A stretch of 64,000 nucleotides of DNA from Enterocloster asparagiformis (GCA_018380885.1 JAGZSY010000017.1:1-64000), one strand, 5' to 3'; numbered from the stretch's first letter, positions 53,521-63,177 are shown. A program made the numbers and translations. Notes: generated by a model not told the origin, from the letters alone.

Positions 53521-55244
53521 TACAGATTCGCCCCTTCCTGCTGAGAATGATAGATGTCCTGGTAAATCTGGCTGGAGGCCATCAGGGTCTCGTGGTTGCC
53601 GACGGCGCTGATTTGGCCGTCATCCAGAATGATAATCTGGTCCGCGTGGAGCACCGAGGTGATCCGCTGGGCGATGATGATTTTGGTGGCGCCGGGCAGG
53701 CTCTCGGCCAGCCCCTGGCGGATTTTCGCCTCTGTGGCCGTGTCCACGGCGCTGGTGGAATCGTCCAGAATCAGGACCTTGGGCGCTTTTAAAATCGCCC
53801 GGGCGATGCACAGGCGCTGCTTCTGTCCGCCGGAGACGTTAACGCCTCCCTGGCCCAGCTCCGTGTCGTAGCCGTTTTCCAGCCGGTCGATAAATTCGTC
53901 CACGCAGGCGACGCGGCAGGCCTCCTCGATCTCACGGTCCGTGGCGTTCTCGCGTCCCCAGCGCAGGTTCTCCTTCACCGTGCCGGAGAACAGCGTGTTC
54001 TTCTGCAATACCACGGCGATGGAATCCCGCAGCTCCCGCAGGGGGTATTTCTGCACCGGGATGCTGTCGATATAGATCTGGCCGGAGGTGGCCTCGTAGA
54101 GCCTGGGGATCAGCTGGACAAGGGTGCTTTTGGCCGACCCGGTGGAGCCGATGATGCCCACGGTCTGCCCCGGCTCAATGTGAAAGGAGATGTCGGAGAG
54201 CACGAACTCCTCCGCCTGGGCCTTGTATTTGAAATAGACGTGGTCGAAGCGGATGTCCCCGCGCTCCACCCGGATGTCCTGCGCCTGATCGTCCTTTATA
54301 TCGATCTCCTCGTCCATGACCTCGCAGATGCGCTTCCAGGAGGCCAGGGAGCGGGTCATCATCAGAAAGACGTTGGAGAGCATCATCAGGGAGTTGAGCA
54401 CCTGCATGACGTAGCTGAGAAAGCCGGTCAGCTCGCCCACCTTGAGGCCGCCCACCGAGGCCAGGTTTCCGCCGAACCAGAGTATGCTGAGGATTGTGCC
54501 GTACAGGATAAACTGCATCACCGGCATGTTAAGGGCGGCCAGGCGGAAGGCCTTCTCCGAGGTGCCCCTTAAGTTGGCGTTCACCTCGTCGAATTTCTTG
54601 ATTTCATAGTCGCCGCGGACATAGGACTTTACCACCCGGATGGCGGTGAGATTCTCCTGGATTACCCGGTTGACCATGTCCACAGCCCCCTGCATGACGC
54701 CGTAGAGCGGGCGCACATGGCTGACAATGTAGAACAGCACCGCGCCCAGCAGCGGGGCGGCCACGAAGAACACCAGCGCCAGCTTGGCGTTGATGGTGAA
54801 GGACACGGTCAGGGCGATGAGCATCATCACAGGTGAGCGGAACGCAGGGCGCATGCCTGTGGACACGGAGTTCTGGATGGTGGTGACATCGCTGGTCAGC
54901 CGCGTGACCAGGGAGGAGGATCGGAAATGGTCGGTGTTGGCAAAGGAGAATTGCTGAAGCTTCTGAAACTCCGCCTTGCGGATTTCGGCGCCCAGGCCCT
55001 GGCCGGTGGTGGACGCGAAGTGGGCGTATCCGTGGCCCAGGGCCAGGCTGATCAGGGCGAAGAGGACCATCTGCAGCCCCTTGGCCAGGATATAACCCCG
55101 GTTGCCGGTGGCCACGCCCACGTCGATGATCTGCGCCATCACCAGGGGGATGAACAGCTCGAAGGCTGCCTCGGCCTCGATACAGAGGATGGCCAGCACC
55201 GCCTGTTTGCGGTAAGGCCTCAAGTAGGACAGAAACGTTTTCAT
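53520..55244 (-). CDS. ABC exporter half, degenerate nucleotide-binding site
   Basis: A 574-residue protein with six membrane helices and an ATPase. Walker A reads GSTGSAKST, with Ala for the usual Gly. Walker B LILDDSTSAVD has Asp for the catalytic Glu, and the H-loop is Gln (IIAQRITS). These changes are typical of the non-hydrolysing half of heterodimeric exporters. It is first in the operon, behind a promoter with two palindromes, and likely expels drugs. The ATG follows GGAAAACATTTC. Confidence 0.93.
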   Translation of the reverse strand: MKTFLSYLRPYRKQAVLAILCIEAEAAFELFIPLVMAQIIDVGVATGNRGYILAKGLQMVLFALISLALGHGYAHFASTTGQGLGAEIRKAEFQKLQQFSFANTDHFRSSSLVTRLTSDVTTIQNSVSTGMRPAFRSPVMMLIALTVSFTINAKLALVFFVAAPLLGAVLFYIVSHVRPLYGVMQGAVDMVNRVIQENLTAIRVVKSYVRGDYEIKKFDEVNANLRGTSEKAFRLAALNMPVMQFILYGTILSILWFGGNLASVGGLKVGELTGFLSYVMQVLNSLMMLSNVFLMMTRSLASWKRICEVMDEEIDIKDDQAQDIRVERGDIRFDHVYFKYKAQAEEFVLSDISFHIEPGQTVGIIGSTGSAKSTLVQLIPRLYEATSGQIYIDSIPVQKYPLRELRDSIAVVLQKNTLFSGTVKENLRWGRENATDREIEEACRVACVDEFIDRLENGYDTELGQGGVNVSGGQKQRLCIARAILKAPKVLILDDSTSAVDTATEAKIRQGLAESLPGATKIIIAQRITSVLHADQIIILDDGQISAVGNHETLMASSQIYQDIYHSQQEGANL

Positions 55245-55352
55245 GAAATGTTTTCCTTTCTGGGCAGAAATTTGCGCATTTTACAGCTGCGCCGCGGCAG
55301 GCGGGACCAGACGGGCCGGGCAGCGCTTTGCGACTTGGTTGCTCGAACAACT

Positions 55353-55396
55353 ATTGCACATGCAATTATTGTATGCGCATAAATTGCGATTGTCAA
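55353..55396 (-). promoter_or_regulatory. ABC exporter promoter with two palindromes
   Basis: On the minus strand TTGACA (55396-55391), 17 bp, TACAAT (55373-55368). TATGCGCATA (55372-55381) overlaps the spacer and -10; ATTGCACATGCAAT (55353-55366) lies right after it. Both are perfect palindromes and are likely sites of the nearby MarR protein. The leader runs to 55244. Confidence 0.85.
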
Positions 55397-55589
55397 TATT
55401 TTCTTTCTCAATTAAATTCATGGGCCCGGCCTTTTCACAGCGGGCCGCGGGCGCGAACATTTTCCGACCGGCGGTTTTCTTTCCGCCTGGTTTATGATAT
55501 ACTTTGAGACAGATAACGGGTACGGGAGCCGGGCGCGGTTCCGGAGAGAAACGGCCGCAATCCGGCCGCAGGAGAGTGGAGACGGGATT

Positions 55590-56279
55590 ATGAGAACATA
55601 CATGAAGCGGATTTTGACGGCCGCGGCCGCGGCTGTGCTGACGGCGGGCCAGGCACTTTCGGCGCAGGCCTACGGGCCGGGGGACTATTATTACCGGGGC
55701 GGTCCCGGAGTGGATCCGTACTACGGCGGAAATTCCTACTACAGCGGAGGCCCGGGGGTGGGGGCGGGAGATGCCAGGGAGACCGGGGGCAACACCATCT
55801 ACGCCTACCCGGGCTGGAATACCAATGTGCCGGACCCCACCCAGTACACCTACGACCCGTGGGATTGGTGGGACGACGACGATGACGATTGGGATGATGA
55901 CGACTGGTGGTACTACAACAACGGCCCAGGGGCCGTTTACGGCCAGGGATGGCGCTACAGTCCGGGGGGCTGGTGGTTCCAGCTCTACGGCGGCAGCTGG
56001 CTGTCCGACGGTTGGAAGATGATCCGCAACCGCTGGTACCGGTTTGACGCAGGCGGGTACATGGTGACCGGCTGGTTCACGGACGGGGACGGCAACCGGT
56101 ATTACTTAAACCCGGTGGACGACGGTACCCTGGGCATGATGCGCACCGGCTGGCAGGTGATCGACGGGAAATCCTACTACTTTAACCCACAGTCCGACGG
56201 CACCATGGGCCGTCTCTACGTGGACGCGGTCACGCCGGACGGATACCGGGTGGGAGCCGACGGGGCGCTGGTCCAGTGA
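55590..56279 (+). CDS. Secreted Trp/Asp-rich protein with cell-wall-binding repeats
   Basis: A 229-residue exported protein. The signal peptide (1-23) ends near AQA. Then comes a Gly/Tyr/Pro-rich stretch (about 25-65), and a strongly acidic and aromatic block WDWWDDDDDDWDDDDWWYY (about 90-108). From about 125 to 215 it has repeats of choline-/wall-binding type (GWKMIRNRWYRFDAGGYMVTGW, in part). The frame extends upstream without a ribosome site; ATG 55590 follows GGAGAGTGGAG. It probably attaches to the cell surface; the acidic block has no known role. Confidence 0.85.
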   Translation: MRTYMKRILTAAAAAVLTAGQALSAQAYGPGDYYYRGGPGVDPYYGGNSYYSGGPGVGAGDARETGGNTIYAYPGWNTNVPDPTQYTYDPWDWWDDDDDDWDDDDWWYYNNGPGAVYGQGWRYSPGGWWFQLYGGSWLSDGWKMIRNRWYRFDAGGYMVTGWFTDGDGNRYYLNPVDDGTLGMMRTGWQVIDGKSYYFNPQSDGTMGRLYVDAVTPDGYRVGADGALVQ

Positions 56280-56316
56280 CGGTCCGGTCAGCGGCGGCCC
56301 CAGGGGGAGGAAACAT

Positions 56317-57147
56317 ATGATAGAACACCTTTTGCAGAGGATTACCGGGGAGCTGGCGCGGTGCCCGTTTGTGGCGGGGGTTGTGTTGGGCGGCTCACGG
56401 GCCACGGGGACGGCCACGGAGGCCTCGGACATTGACATCGGGATTTATTATGATGGAGAGGAGATTGACTTTGACCGGCTGAATGAGATCGCCGCGAGGC
56501 TGGACGACGGGCGCAGGCAGAACCTGATCTGCCGCGAGGGCGGCTGGGGAAACTGGGTGAACTGCGGCGGCTGGCTGACAGTGGAGCGTTACCATGTGGA
56601 CCTGATCCTGCGGGAGACCGGCAGGGTCCGCGATATCCTGGACAGGACCGACCGCGGGGAGACGGCCGCCCACTACCAGACCGGCCATCCCCACGGCTAC
56701 GTGGACGCCATGTACCGGGGCGAGCTGGCGGCAGGCAGGGTGCTCTACGCCAGGGACAGGGGTTTTGAGCAGATGAAGCGGCGGGCGGAGTCCTACCCGG
56801 AGGAGCTGCGGCGGGCCCTGATTTCATTTTTTATGTTTGAGGCCAATTTCTCCTGTTCCCTGGCCAGGGCTTACGCCGGAAGGGACGACATCTACTACGT
56901 GGCCGGGCAGCTGTTCCGGGCCGCCTCGGCCCTGAATCAGGTGATGTTTGCCCTGAACCGGACATACTGCCTGAATGAGAAAAAAGCCGTTCTGCGCATC
57001 CGCGATTTCCCGCTGACCCTGCCGGACTACCCGGCGCGGGTCAACGGCCTTTTCAACCTGACGCCGGAGAGCCTGGCCGGTTCCATAGAGGAGCTGGAGA
57101 AATTGTGCCGGGAGGCGGAGGCCTTGGCGGAGCGGGAAGAGAGCTGA
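56317..57147 (+). CDS. Nucleotidyltransferase-domain protein
   Basis: A 276-residue protein. GGSRATGTATEASDIDIGIYY (in part, about 26-45) is the Gly-Ser and Asp-x-Asp catalytic motif of the polymerase-beta superfamily, as in antibiotic nucleotidyltransferases. The C-terminal half is helical with KNTase-C-type features. Antibiotic modification is possible but not shown. ATG 56317 follows GGGGGAGGAAAC. A perfect 13-bp terminator follows. Confidence 0.82.
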   Translation: MIEHLLQRITGELARCPFVAGVVLGGSRATGTATEASDIDIGIYYDGEEIDFDRLNEIAARLDDGRRQNLICREGGWGNWVNCGGWLTVERYHVDLILRETGRVRDILDRTDRGETAAHYQTGHPHGYVDAMYRGELAAGRVLYARDRGFEQMKRRAESYPEELRRALISFFMFEANFSCSLARAYAGRDDIYYVAGQLFRAASALNQVMFALNRTYCLNEKKAVLRIRDFPLTLPDYPARVNGLFNLTPESLAGSIEELEKLCREAEALAEREES

Positions 57148-57172
57148 GCCAGCGGCCCATTGCATTCAATAA

Positions 57173-57212
57173 AAAATGCAGACAAGGCCCACACGCCGTT
57201 TGTCTGCATTTT
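57173..57212 (+). terminator. Terminator after the nucleotidyltransferase gene
   Basis: AAAATGCAGACAA (57173-57185) and TTGTCTGCATTTT (57200-57212) form a perfect 13-bp stem; the last arm ends in four T. A-run and T-run on both sides allow bidirectional use. Confidence 0.85.
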
Positions 57213-57543
57213 ACAATTTGCCGCTCTCCGCCCGGCGGAAGGCCGTTTGGGACGCGTATTTTCGTTCCCGCCCGGACGCCGCCGGAGGGCAGCCCCTTTT
57301 CTCGGGAGTATTTTATATTGGCGCAGCAGCGCCGTACGATCAGAGACGTTTTATCCTTCGCACCTTCAAGGCATCCGGCCGGTTAAGGCCTCAGGGACGG
57401 TGTGTGATGGAGTGTAATGCAATCAAGGAATTTCGTGTACTTGATTTTGTGTTTTATCGTTGTCCCATCCGCCGTCACCGGCCGGCGCCGTTTTATCCGT
57501 TCACTATGATAATGCTTGGGGCGGGGATTTTATTGCAAAAAAT
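57213..57543. other. Non-coding gap before the RpiR gene
   Basis: Over 300 bp with no ribosome-led frame. Short frames on the plus strand have no family resemblance. I see no known RNA motif. GC falls towards the right side. Confidence 0.45.
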
Positions 57544-57572
57544 AAAAAAATATGCGTGCCATTTTCTGGCAC
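57544..57572 (-). terminator. Second GTGCC-TTTTC-GGCAC hairpin
   Basis: GTGCC (57556-57560) pairs with GGCAC (57568-57572) around ATTTTCT, with seven A about five bases before it. It matches the hairpin at 25643-25669 in stem, loop and A-run. No minus-strand gene ends here. Confidence 0.4.
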
Positions 57573-57593
57573 AAACCCTCAGGGGGACGGCGA

Positions 57594-57622
57594 TTGACGA
57601 TTTCCGGCAATTGTGATATTTT
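57594..57622 (+). promoter_or_regulatory. Sigma-A promoter of the RpiR gene
   Basis: TTGACG (57594-57599), 17 bp, TATTTT (57617-57622), a moderate match. Confidence 0.65.
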
Positions 57623-57670
57623 TGTTGTGGCGGTTTGCGCGAAAAATGGAAACGGCAGGGGGAAATGCGG

Positions 57671-58426
57671 ATGAACTTTGAAGAGCGGGTTTTGCGCCAT
57701 GAGGACCAGTTAAACGAGACGGACGACGACATAGTGGATTATATCCGCGGCCACAGGCAGGAGATTATGAAGCTGTCGATCCAGAAGGTGGCGGCGGAGC
57801 TTTTTATTGCGCCAAACGCTGTGATGAGGCTGTCGAAGAAGCTGGAGTACAGCGGATTTTCAGAGCTGAAGTTCTCGGTCCAGAACGAGGGCGAGCCGGA
57901 GGGCACGGGAAAGACCATCAGCAGCCGCCTTCTGGGACAGCTGCCGGCCAATATCGTAAAAACGCTGGACACCATTGATGTGATCACGCTGAAAAAGGTG
58001 GCCTCCATGATGAAGAAGGCCAGGTCCTGTATCTTTGCCGGAGTGGGCGATTCCACCTACTTCTGTGAGATGCTGGGCAAGAATCTCCGGTGTCTGGACT
58101 GCAGCGTGCAGTTCTACCAGCAGATACACGACATGTTCTACGCGGTCAGGCACGGGGGAAAGGACGATATGCTCATCATTATCAGCGCCAGGGGGGAGAA
58201 CGACCGGCTGATCGGGATGGCGAGGGAGGCCAGGGACCTGGGGATGCCGGTGGTGAGCATCACCCACTTTTCCGAGAACCGGCTGGCCAAGGCCTGCGAC
58301 GTGAACCTGTATTTCTGGGGCGAGGACCGGGAGGTGCAGGGCTACAACGTCACGGACCGCAGCGGCCTGATGGTCTTGGTCAGGCTGCTCAGCGAGGAGT
58401 TCTGGCAGGGGTATATTGAGCCGTGA
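57671..58426 (+). CDS. RpiR/MurR-family regulator with SIS domain
   Basis: A 251-residue protein: N-terminal HTH (IQKVAAELFIAPNAVMRLSK, about 37-56) and a sugar-isomerase (SIS) domain (about 100-245) that senses phosphosugars. ATG 57671 lies eight bases after GGGGG; earlier ATGs at 57665 are too close. A terminator and a 7-bp-arm palindrome lie between it and the phosphotransferase genes, so it probably acts on them in trans. In E. coli the matching system is run by a GntR-type MngR; here an RpiR protein takes the place. Confidence 0.9.
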   Translation: MNFEERVLRHEDQLNETDDDIVDYIRGHRQEIMKLSIQKVAAELFIAPNAVMRLSKKLEYSGFSELKFSVQNEGEPEGTGKTISSRLLGQLPANIVKTLDTIDVITLKKVASMMKKARSCIFAGVGDSTYFCEMLGKNLRCLDCSVQFYQQIHDMFYAVRHGGKDDMLIIISARGENDRLIGMAREARDLGMPVVSITHFSENRLAKACDVNLYFWGEDREVQGYNVTDRSGLMVLVRLLSEEFWQGYIEP

Positions 58427-58453
58427 GTAAACGGCGGCAAGAATAAGGACAGT

Positions 58454-58484
58454 GGAAGCGGGCTTTGGCCAGCTTCCCTTTTTT
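58454..58484 (+). terminator. Terminator between the RpiR and PTS genes
   Basis: GGAAGC (58454-58459) with GCTTCC (58472-58477) and inner GGC/GCC, followed by a C and six T. Confidence 0.8.
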
Positions 58485-58502
58485 GTGTGTAAATGTACAC
58501 AC
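58485..58502. promoter_or_regulatory. Palindrome, likely RpiR operator
   Basis: GTGTGTA (58485-58491) and TACACAC (58496-58502) are perfect arms around AATG. It lies before the phosphotransferase gene. A TATACT -10-like box follows at 58559, without a good -35, so activation by a regulator is possible. Confidence 0.6.
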
Positions 58503-58629
58503 CGGCGGAGAATTTTGTGGATAAATTACGAAAAAAAGGACTTGGGCGGATTTTGTGCTATACTCTCATCAAGGTTAACCGAAGGACGATTTGTTCAGAC
58601 ATGAGATGAAAATGTGAAAGGGGTAGACT

Positions 58630-60546
58630 ATGAATCTGCAGAAAGCGACAAGCAGGGAATTAATCAGTCTGGGGTGTGAATTTTCCTCCAAGCTGGAGGC
58701 GATCAATTATCTGGTGGACAAGCTGGACGCCGCAGGCAAGCTCTCATCCAGGGAGGAGTATTACAGGGCGGTGCTGGAGCGTGAATCCCTCTCCGAGACG
58801 GGGATCGACATGGGGCTGGCGGTCCCCCACGGAAAGAGCGCTGCGGTGAAGGAAGCGGCGTTTGCGGTGGCCACTGTCAGGAAGCCCATCAAAAACTGGG
58901 AGAGCATTGTGCCGGGAAATGAAGTGACCATCATCTTCCTGTTAGCTATCCCGGAGGCGGAGGCAGGGAGCACCCATCTGGAGCTGCTGTCGGAGCTGAT
59001 GACCCGCGTCTCCAACCCGGATTATCTGGCGCGGCTGAAAGCAGCTAAGACGCCGGAAGAGCTTTACCGGAATCTGGAGGAGGGAAAGGCTGCAGATGAG
59101 CGGGAGAAACGGGAGTACACCAGGACCATCGTGGCCGTCACCGCGTGTCCGGCTGGCATCGCCCACACCTACATGGCCCCTGAGGCGCTGGTGAAGGGCG
59201 GCGAGGAGCTGGGCGTCAAGGTTTACGTGGAAAAGCAGGGCGCAAACGGCGTGGAGGACAAGCACACGTCAAAGATGCTGCGGGAGGCGGATGCGGCGGT
59301 TTTTGCGGCGGACGTGGCGGTGAAGGACAGCCAGCGCTACGAGCACCTGCCGGTGTACAAGACCAAGGTGGCCTCCCCCATCAGGGACGCCAAGGGCGTG
59401 ATCCGGGCGGCGCTCCAGAAGGCGGAGCGGGAAGGCAAAGGGACCTGCGCGGCGCAGGCCGGGGAAACCGGCGTGTCTGAGGAGAAGAGCAGCGTTGGAA
59501 GCGAGATCAAGCAGGCGGTGCTCACCGGCGTTTCCTACATTATCCCCATCATTGTGGCGGGCGGCATGATCAACGCCTTCGCGGTGCTGATCGCCCAGGG
59601 CTTCGGGCTCCAGGAGCTCTACAACATGGACAACAGCTGGCTGTGGCTCTTCCGGAAGATGGGCGGCAACACCCTGGGAACCCTGATGATCCCCATGCTG
59701 GCGGCCTACATGGCCTACTCCCTGGGAGACAAGACGGCGCTGGCGCCCGGCTTTGCGGCCGGCATCGCGGCAAACCTGATCAACGGCGGATTCCTGTGCG
59801 GTATGCTGGGCGGCCTTGTGGCCGGATATTCCGTGCGCTTCCTGAGAAAGGCCGTGCCCGCCAAGGGCGTGTTTGCCGGATTTGTGTCCTTCTGGGTTTA
59901 TCCTGTGTTCAGCACGCTGATTGTGGGCATTGTGATGTTCTTCCTGCTGGGCAAGCCGGTGGCCTGGCTGAACCAGAGCCTGATCGGGCTCCTCAGCGCT
60001 ATGAGCGGCAGCAACGCGGCGCTCCTGGGCGCGATCATCGGAATCATGGTGTCCTTCGACCTGGGCGGGCCGGTCAACAAAGCGGCGTACACCTTCTGCG
60101 TGGGCGCTATGGCGGAGGGAATCCTCATGCCCTACGCGGCCTTCGCCTCCATCAAGATGGTGTCCGCCTTTGCGGTGACCATGTCCACGCTGGGATTCAA
60201 GAAGTATTTTACCAAGGAGGAGCAGGAGGCGGGCATGTCCACCTGGATTCTGGGACTGGCGGGAATCACCGAGGGCGCCATCCCGGTCATGATGGCGGAC
60301 CCGGTGCGGGTGATCTTCTCCCTCTGCGCGGGCTCCGCCGTGACCGGCGCGATCGTGGCCATGTGCAACATCGGCCTGGATGTGCCGGGGGCCGGAATCT
60401 TCTCCATGTTCCTGTTAAAGGACGGTATGGGCGGCATGGGGAACGCGGCGATCTGGTTCTTTGCGGCGGTGCTGGGCGCACTGATCTCAACCGCGATTCT
60501 GGTTGCCCTGAAGAAGATGAAATATGACAAGACAATGAGGAAATAA
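58630..60546 (+). CDS. Fructose-family PTS EIIABC, MngA-like
   Basis: A 638-residue membrane phosphotransferase permease. EIIA (residues 1-150, phospho-His near 66 in VPHGKSAA), EIIB (about 160-260, Cys near 172 in ACPAGIAH), EIIC (about 290-630, ten or so helices). This A-B-C order matches MngA/FruA-type enzymes. With a GH38 alpha-mannosidase 28 bp downstream it likely imports and phosphorylates 2-O-alpha-mannosylglycerate. ATG 58630 follows AAAGGGGTAGACT. Confidence 0.9.
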   Translation: MNLQKATSRELISLGCEFSSKLEAINYLVDKLDAAGKLSSREEYYRAVLERESLSETGIDMGLAVPHGKSAAVKEAAFAVATVRKPIKNWESIVPGNEVTIIFLLAIPEAEAGSTHLELLSELMTRVSNPDYLARLKAAKTPEELYRNLEEGKAADEREKREYTRTIVAVTACPAGIAHTYMAPEALVKGGEELGVKVYVEKQGANGVEDKHTSKMLREADAAVFAADVAVKDSQRYEHLPVYKTKVASPIRDAKGVIRAALQKAEREGKGTCAAQAGETGVSEEKSSVGSEIKQAVLTGVSYIIPIIVAGGMINAFAVLIAQGFGLQELYNMDNSWLWLFRKMGGNTLGTLMIPMLAAYMAYSLGDKTALAPGFAAGIAANLINGGFLCGMLGGLVAGYSVRFLRKAVPAKGVFAGFVSFWVYPVFSTLIVGIVMFFLLGKPVAWLNQSLIGLLSAMSGSNAALLGAIIGIMVSFDLGGPVNKAAYTFCVGAMAEGILMPYAAFASIKMVSAFAVTMSTLGFKKYFTKEEQEAGMSTWILGLAGITEGAIPVMMADPVRVIFSLCAGSAVTGAIVAMCNIGLDVPGAGIFSMFLLKDGMGGMGNAAIWFFAAVLGALISTAILVALKKMKYDKTMRK

Positions 60547-60573
60547 GAGCGCCGGAGGCGCATGGAGTGAATC

Positions 60574-63177
60574 ATGGCAGATAAAGTACATGTTGTCCCG
60601 CATTTCCACTGGGACAGAGAGTGGTATTTTACCGCGGAGGAATCAAAAATCCTTTTAGTGAACGATATGGAAGAAGTGCTGGAGATGCTGGAGACCCGGG
60701 AGGACTACCCCTGTTTTGTGCTGGACGGCCAGACCTCGGTGCTGGAGGACTATTTTAGCGTGGCCCCGGAAAACAGGGAGCGGGTCCGGGCGCTGGTGCA
60801 AAGGGGAAAGCTGATCATCGGCCCCTGGTACACCCAGACGGACGAGATGGTGGTAGGGGGAGAATCCATTGTCCGCAATCTCCTGTACGGGATGAAGGAC
60901 TGCCGCGAGTTCGGCAGTCCCATGATGATCGGTTATCTTCCGGATTCCTTTGGACAGAGCGCCAGGATGCCGCAGATTTTAAGGGGATTTAACATAGAGC
61001 GCAGCATGTTTTGGAGAGGCACCTCGGAGCGCATGGGCACGGACCGGACGGAATTTTTCTGGGAGGACGACGACGGCTCCAGGGTGACGGTGCAGCTTTT
61101 GCCCCTGGGCTACGCCATCGGCAAGTACCTGCCTGAGGAAAAAGAAGCGCTGAGAAAGCGGATGGAGAAATACATGCCCGTGCTGGAGCGGGGGACCGCC
61201 ACCGGCCATCTGCTGGTGCCCAACGGCCACGACCAGATGCCGCTGCAGAAGAACATTTTCCAGGTCATGGACACCATGAGGGAGCTGTACCCGGACAAGG
61301 AGTTTTTCCTGAGCCGGTACGAGGACGTCTTTGACGCCATCGATGGCAGCGGGGACTTGGATACCCTGCGGGGGGAGTTCCTGGACGGCCGGTATATGCG
61401 GGTGCACAGGAGCATCTTTTCCTCGCGGGCCGATTTGAAGGCGGCCAACACGCGGATTGAGAACAAGATCACCAACCTGCTGGAGCCGCTGGCCTCCATC
61501 GCCTACAAGCTGGGATTTCCGTATCACCGCGGCCTCATGGAAGCCATCTGGAAGGAGCTCATGCAGAACCACGCCCACGATTCCATCGGCTGCTGCTGCA
61601 GCGACAAGGTGCACAGGGCCATTGCGGACCGCTATTTTCTGGCGGAGGAGCGGGCGGACCGGCTCATCGAGTTCTATATGAGAAAGATTGTGGACGCCAT
61701 GGATTGCACCGCGGCGCTGGACAAGCTGACTGTGTTCAACCTGCTTCCCTACGAGCGGGAGGGGACGGTCCGGGGAAAAATCATCACCAAGATGAGGCAG
61801 TTTGCGCTGGAGCGGCCGGACGGCTCCCGGGTGGAATACGAGATCACGGACCGCAGGATCGTGGATGCGGGCCTCATCGACCGGCAGATTGTCCACTACG
61901 GCGATTACGAGCCCTTTGTGGAGTACACGCTGGAGTTTTACGACCGGCTTCCGGCCATGGGCTTCGCCTCGTACCTGATTAAGGCAGCGGCGGAAGGCGG
62001 CGGGGACCACGTTTCCGGGAAATCATCTGCTGCCGGGGAAAACTGCCTGGAGAACGAGTACCTGTCTGTGGCCATCGCGCCCAACGGCAGCCTGACCGTG
62101 CTGGACAAGCAGAAGGGCACGCGCTATCACGGCGTGCTGCTGCTGGAGGACGGGAGCGACGACGGCGACGGCTACGACTACTCTCCGGCGGAGGACGACT
62201 GGGTGCTGACCTCCGGGGAGGAGACGGCGGATATCCGCTGCCAGCGCGGGGCCTACAGCCACAGGGCGCGGATTCAGGTGTCCATGGCCGTGCCCGCAAA
62301 CCTGGAGAGCCGGAGGGCGCGCCGCAGGGACGGCCGGGTTGAGGCGGTATTCGAGCTGGAGCTGCAGGCGGGATCGCCGGTGCTTAAGCTGCGGGTAACT
62401 GTGGACAACCAGGCGGACGACCACCGGCTCCGGCTTTTGGTGCCCGGGCAGGACTGCGGAGGATTCTCCGTGAGCGATAACCAGTTCGGCGTCATCCGCC
62501 GCCCGGTGAGAGACGAGGCCATGGACGTTTGGGAGAAGGAGGGCTGGTCCGAGCGGCCGGATTCCATCTATCCGTTCCTGTCCTACGTGTCGGGCTGCGG
62601 GGAGCGCGGCCTGGCGGTGCTCACCAACTCGGTCAGGGAGTACGAGATGGCCGGAGCGGATTACGGCGTGCTGGCCGTCACCTTGTTCCGCAGCGTGGGC
62701 GTGCTGGGCAAGGAGGGGCTTCTAAGAAGGCCGGGAAGGCCGTCGGGCATCAAGATGGACACCCCGGATTCTCAGCTGCGCGGCAGCCATACCTACGAGC
62801 TGGCGATCACCGCCTGCAGAGAGCAGCTGGCCCGGACCGCGAAGGAGTACGCCACACCGTTTATTTCCTATAATAAAATGCCCTACAACGCCATGAAGCT
62901 GAATCCGGCGGACGTGGACGTTCCCTATTCGTTCAGCCTGATGCGGGAGACGGAGGGGCAGGCGGTCCTCAGCGCCCTGAAGAAGGCGGAGGATGAGGAA
63001 AAGCTGATCGCAAGGTTTTACAACGGCGGCCAGGGGGAAGCCTCCCTGAAACTGGAGGATGGGGACGGAGAACTGGCGGTGGATATTGTGAAGCTCAACG
63101 AGGCGGACGTCCTGAGGGCCCACGAGACGGGAAGGCAGAAAATCGGGTATAATCAGATTTTGACCTGTAAATTTTAG
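60574..63177 (+). CDS. mngB: GH38 alpha-mannosidase, mannosylglycerate-hydrolase-like
   Basis: An 867-residue cytosolic enzyme, close in size to E. coli MngB (877). Zinc ligands HFHWD (His10, Asp14 region) and NHAHDS (near 331), and the catalytic nucleophile Asp124 in LPDSFGQ, are present. C-terminal beta domains follow. In MngAB the enzyme cleaves phosphorylated mannosylglycerate to mannose 6-phosphate and glycerate. The substrate here is inferred from the linked PTS. ATG 60574 has a GGAG site. The terminator at 63199 closes the unit. Confidence 0.9.
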   Translation: MADKVHVVPHFHWDREWYFTAEESKILLVNDMEEVLEMLETREDYPCFVLDGQTSVLEDYFSVAPENRERVRALVQRGKLIIGPWYTQTDEMVVGGESIVRNLLYGMKDCREFGSPMMIGYLPDSFGQSARMPQILRGFNIERSMFWRGTSERMGTDRTEFFWEDDDGSRVTVQLLPLGYAIGKYLPEEKEALRKRMEKYMPVLERGTATGHLLVPNGHDQMPLQKNIFQVMDTMRELYPDKEFFLSRYEDVFDAIDGSGDLDTLRGEFLDGRYMRVHRSIFSSRADLKAANTRIENKITNLLEPLASIAYKLGFPYHRGLMEAIWKELMQNHAHDSIGCCCSDKVHRAIADRYFLAEERADRLIEFYMRKIVDAMDCTAALDKLTVFNLLPYEREGTVRGKIITKMRQFALERPDGSRVEYEITDRRIVDAGLIDRQIVHYGDYEPFVEYTLEFYDRLPAMGFASYLIKAAAEGGGDHVSGKSSAAGENCLENEYLSVAIAPNGSLTVLDKQKGTRYHGVLLLEDGSDDGDGYDYSPAEDDWVLTSGEETADIRCQRGAYSHRARIQVSMAVPANLESRRARRRDGRVEAVFELELQAGSPVLKLRVTVDNQADDHRLRLLVPGQDCGGFSVSDNQFGVIRRPVRDEAMDVWEKEGWSERPDSIYPFLSYVSGCGERGLAVLTNSVREYEMAGADYGVLAVTLFRSVGVLGKEGLLRRPGRPSGIKMDTPDSQLRGSHTYELAITACREQLARTAKEYATPFISYNKMPYNAMKLNPADVDVPYSFSLMRETEGQAVLSALKKAEDEEKLIARFYNGGQGEASLKLEDGDGELAVDIVKLNEADVLRAHETGRQKIGYNQILTCKF

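Noticed and set aside
53520..55244. ABC half called a pseudogene for its changed ATPase residues
   Set aside because: Asp for Glu and Gln for His are normal in the degenerate half of heterodimeric exporters; the frame is intact and coupled to the partner.
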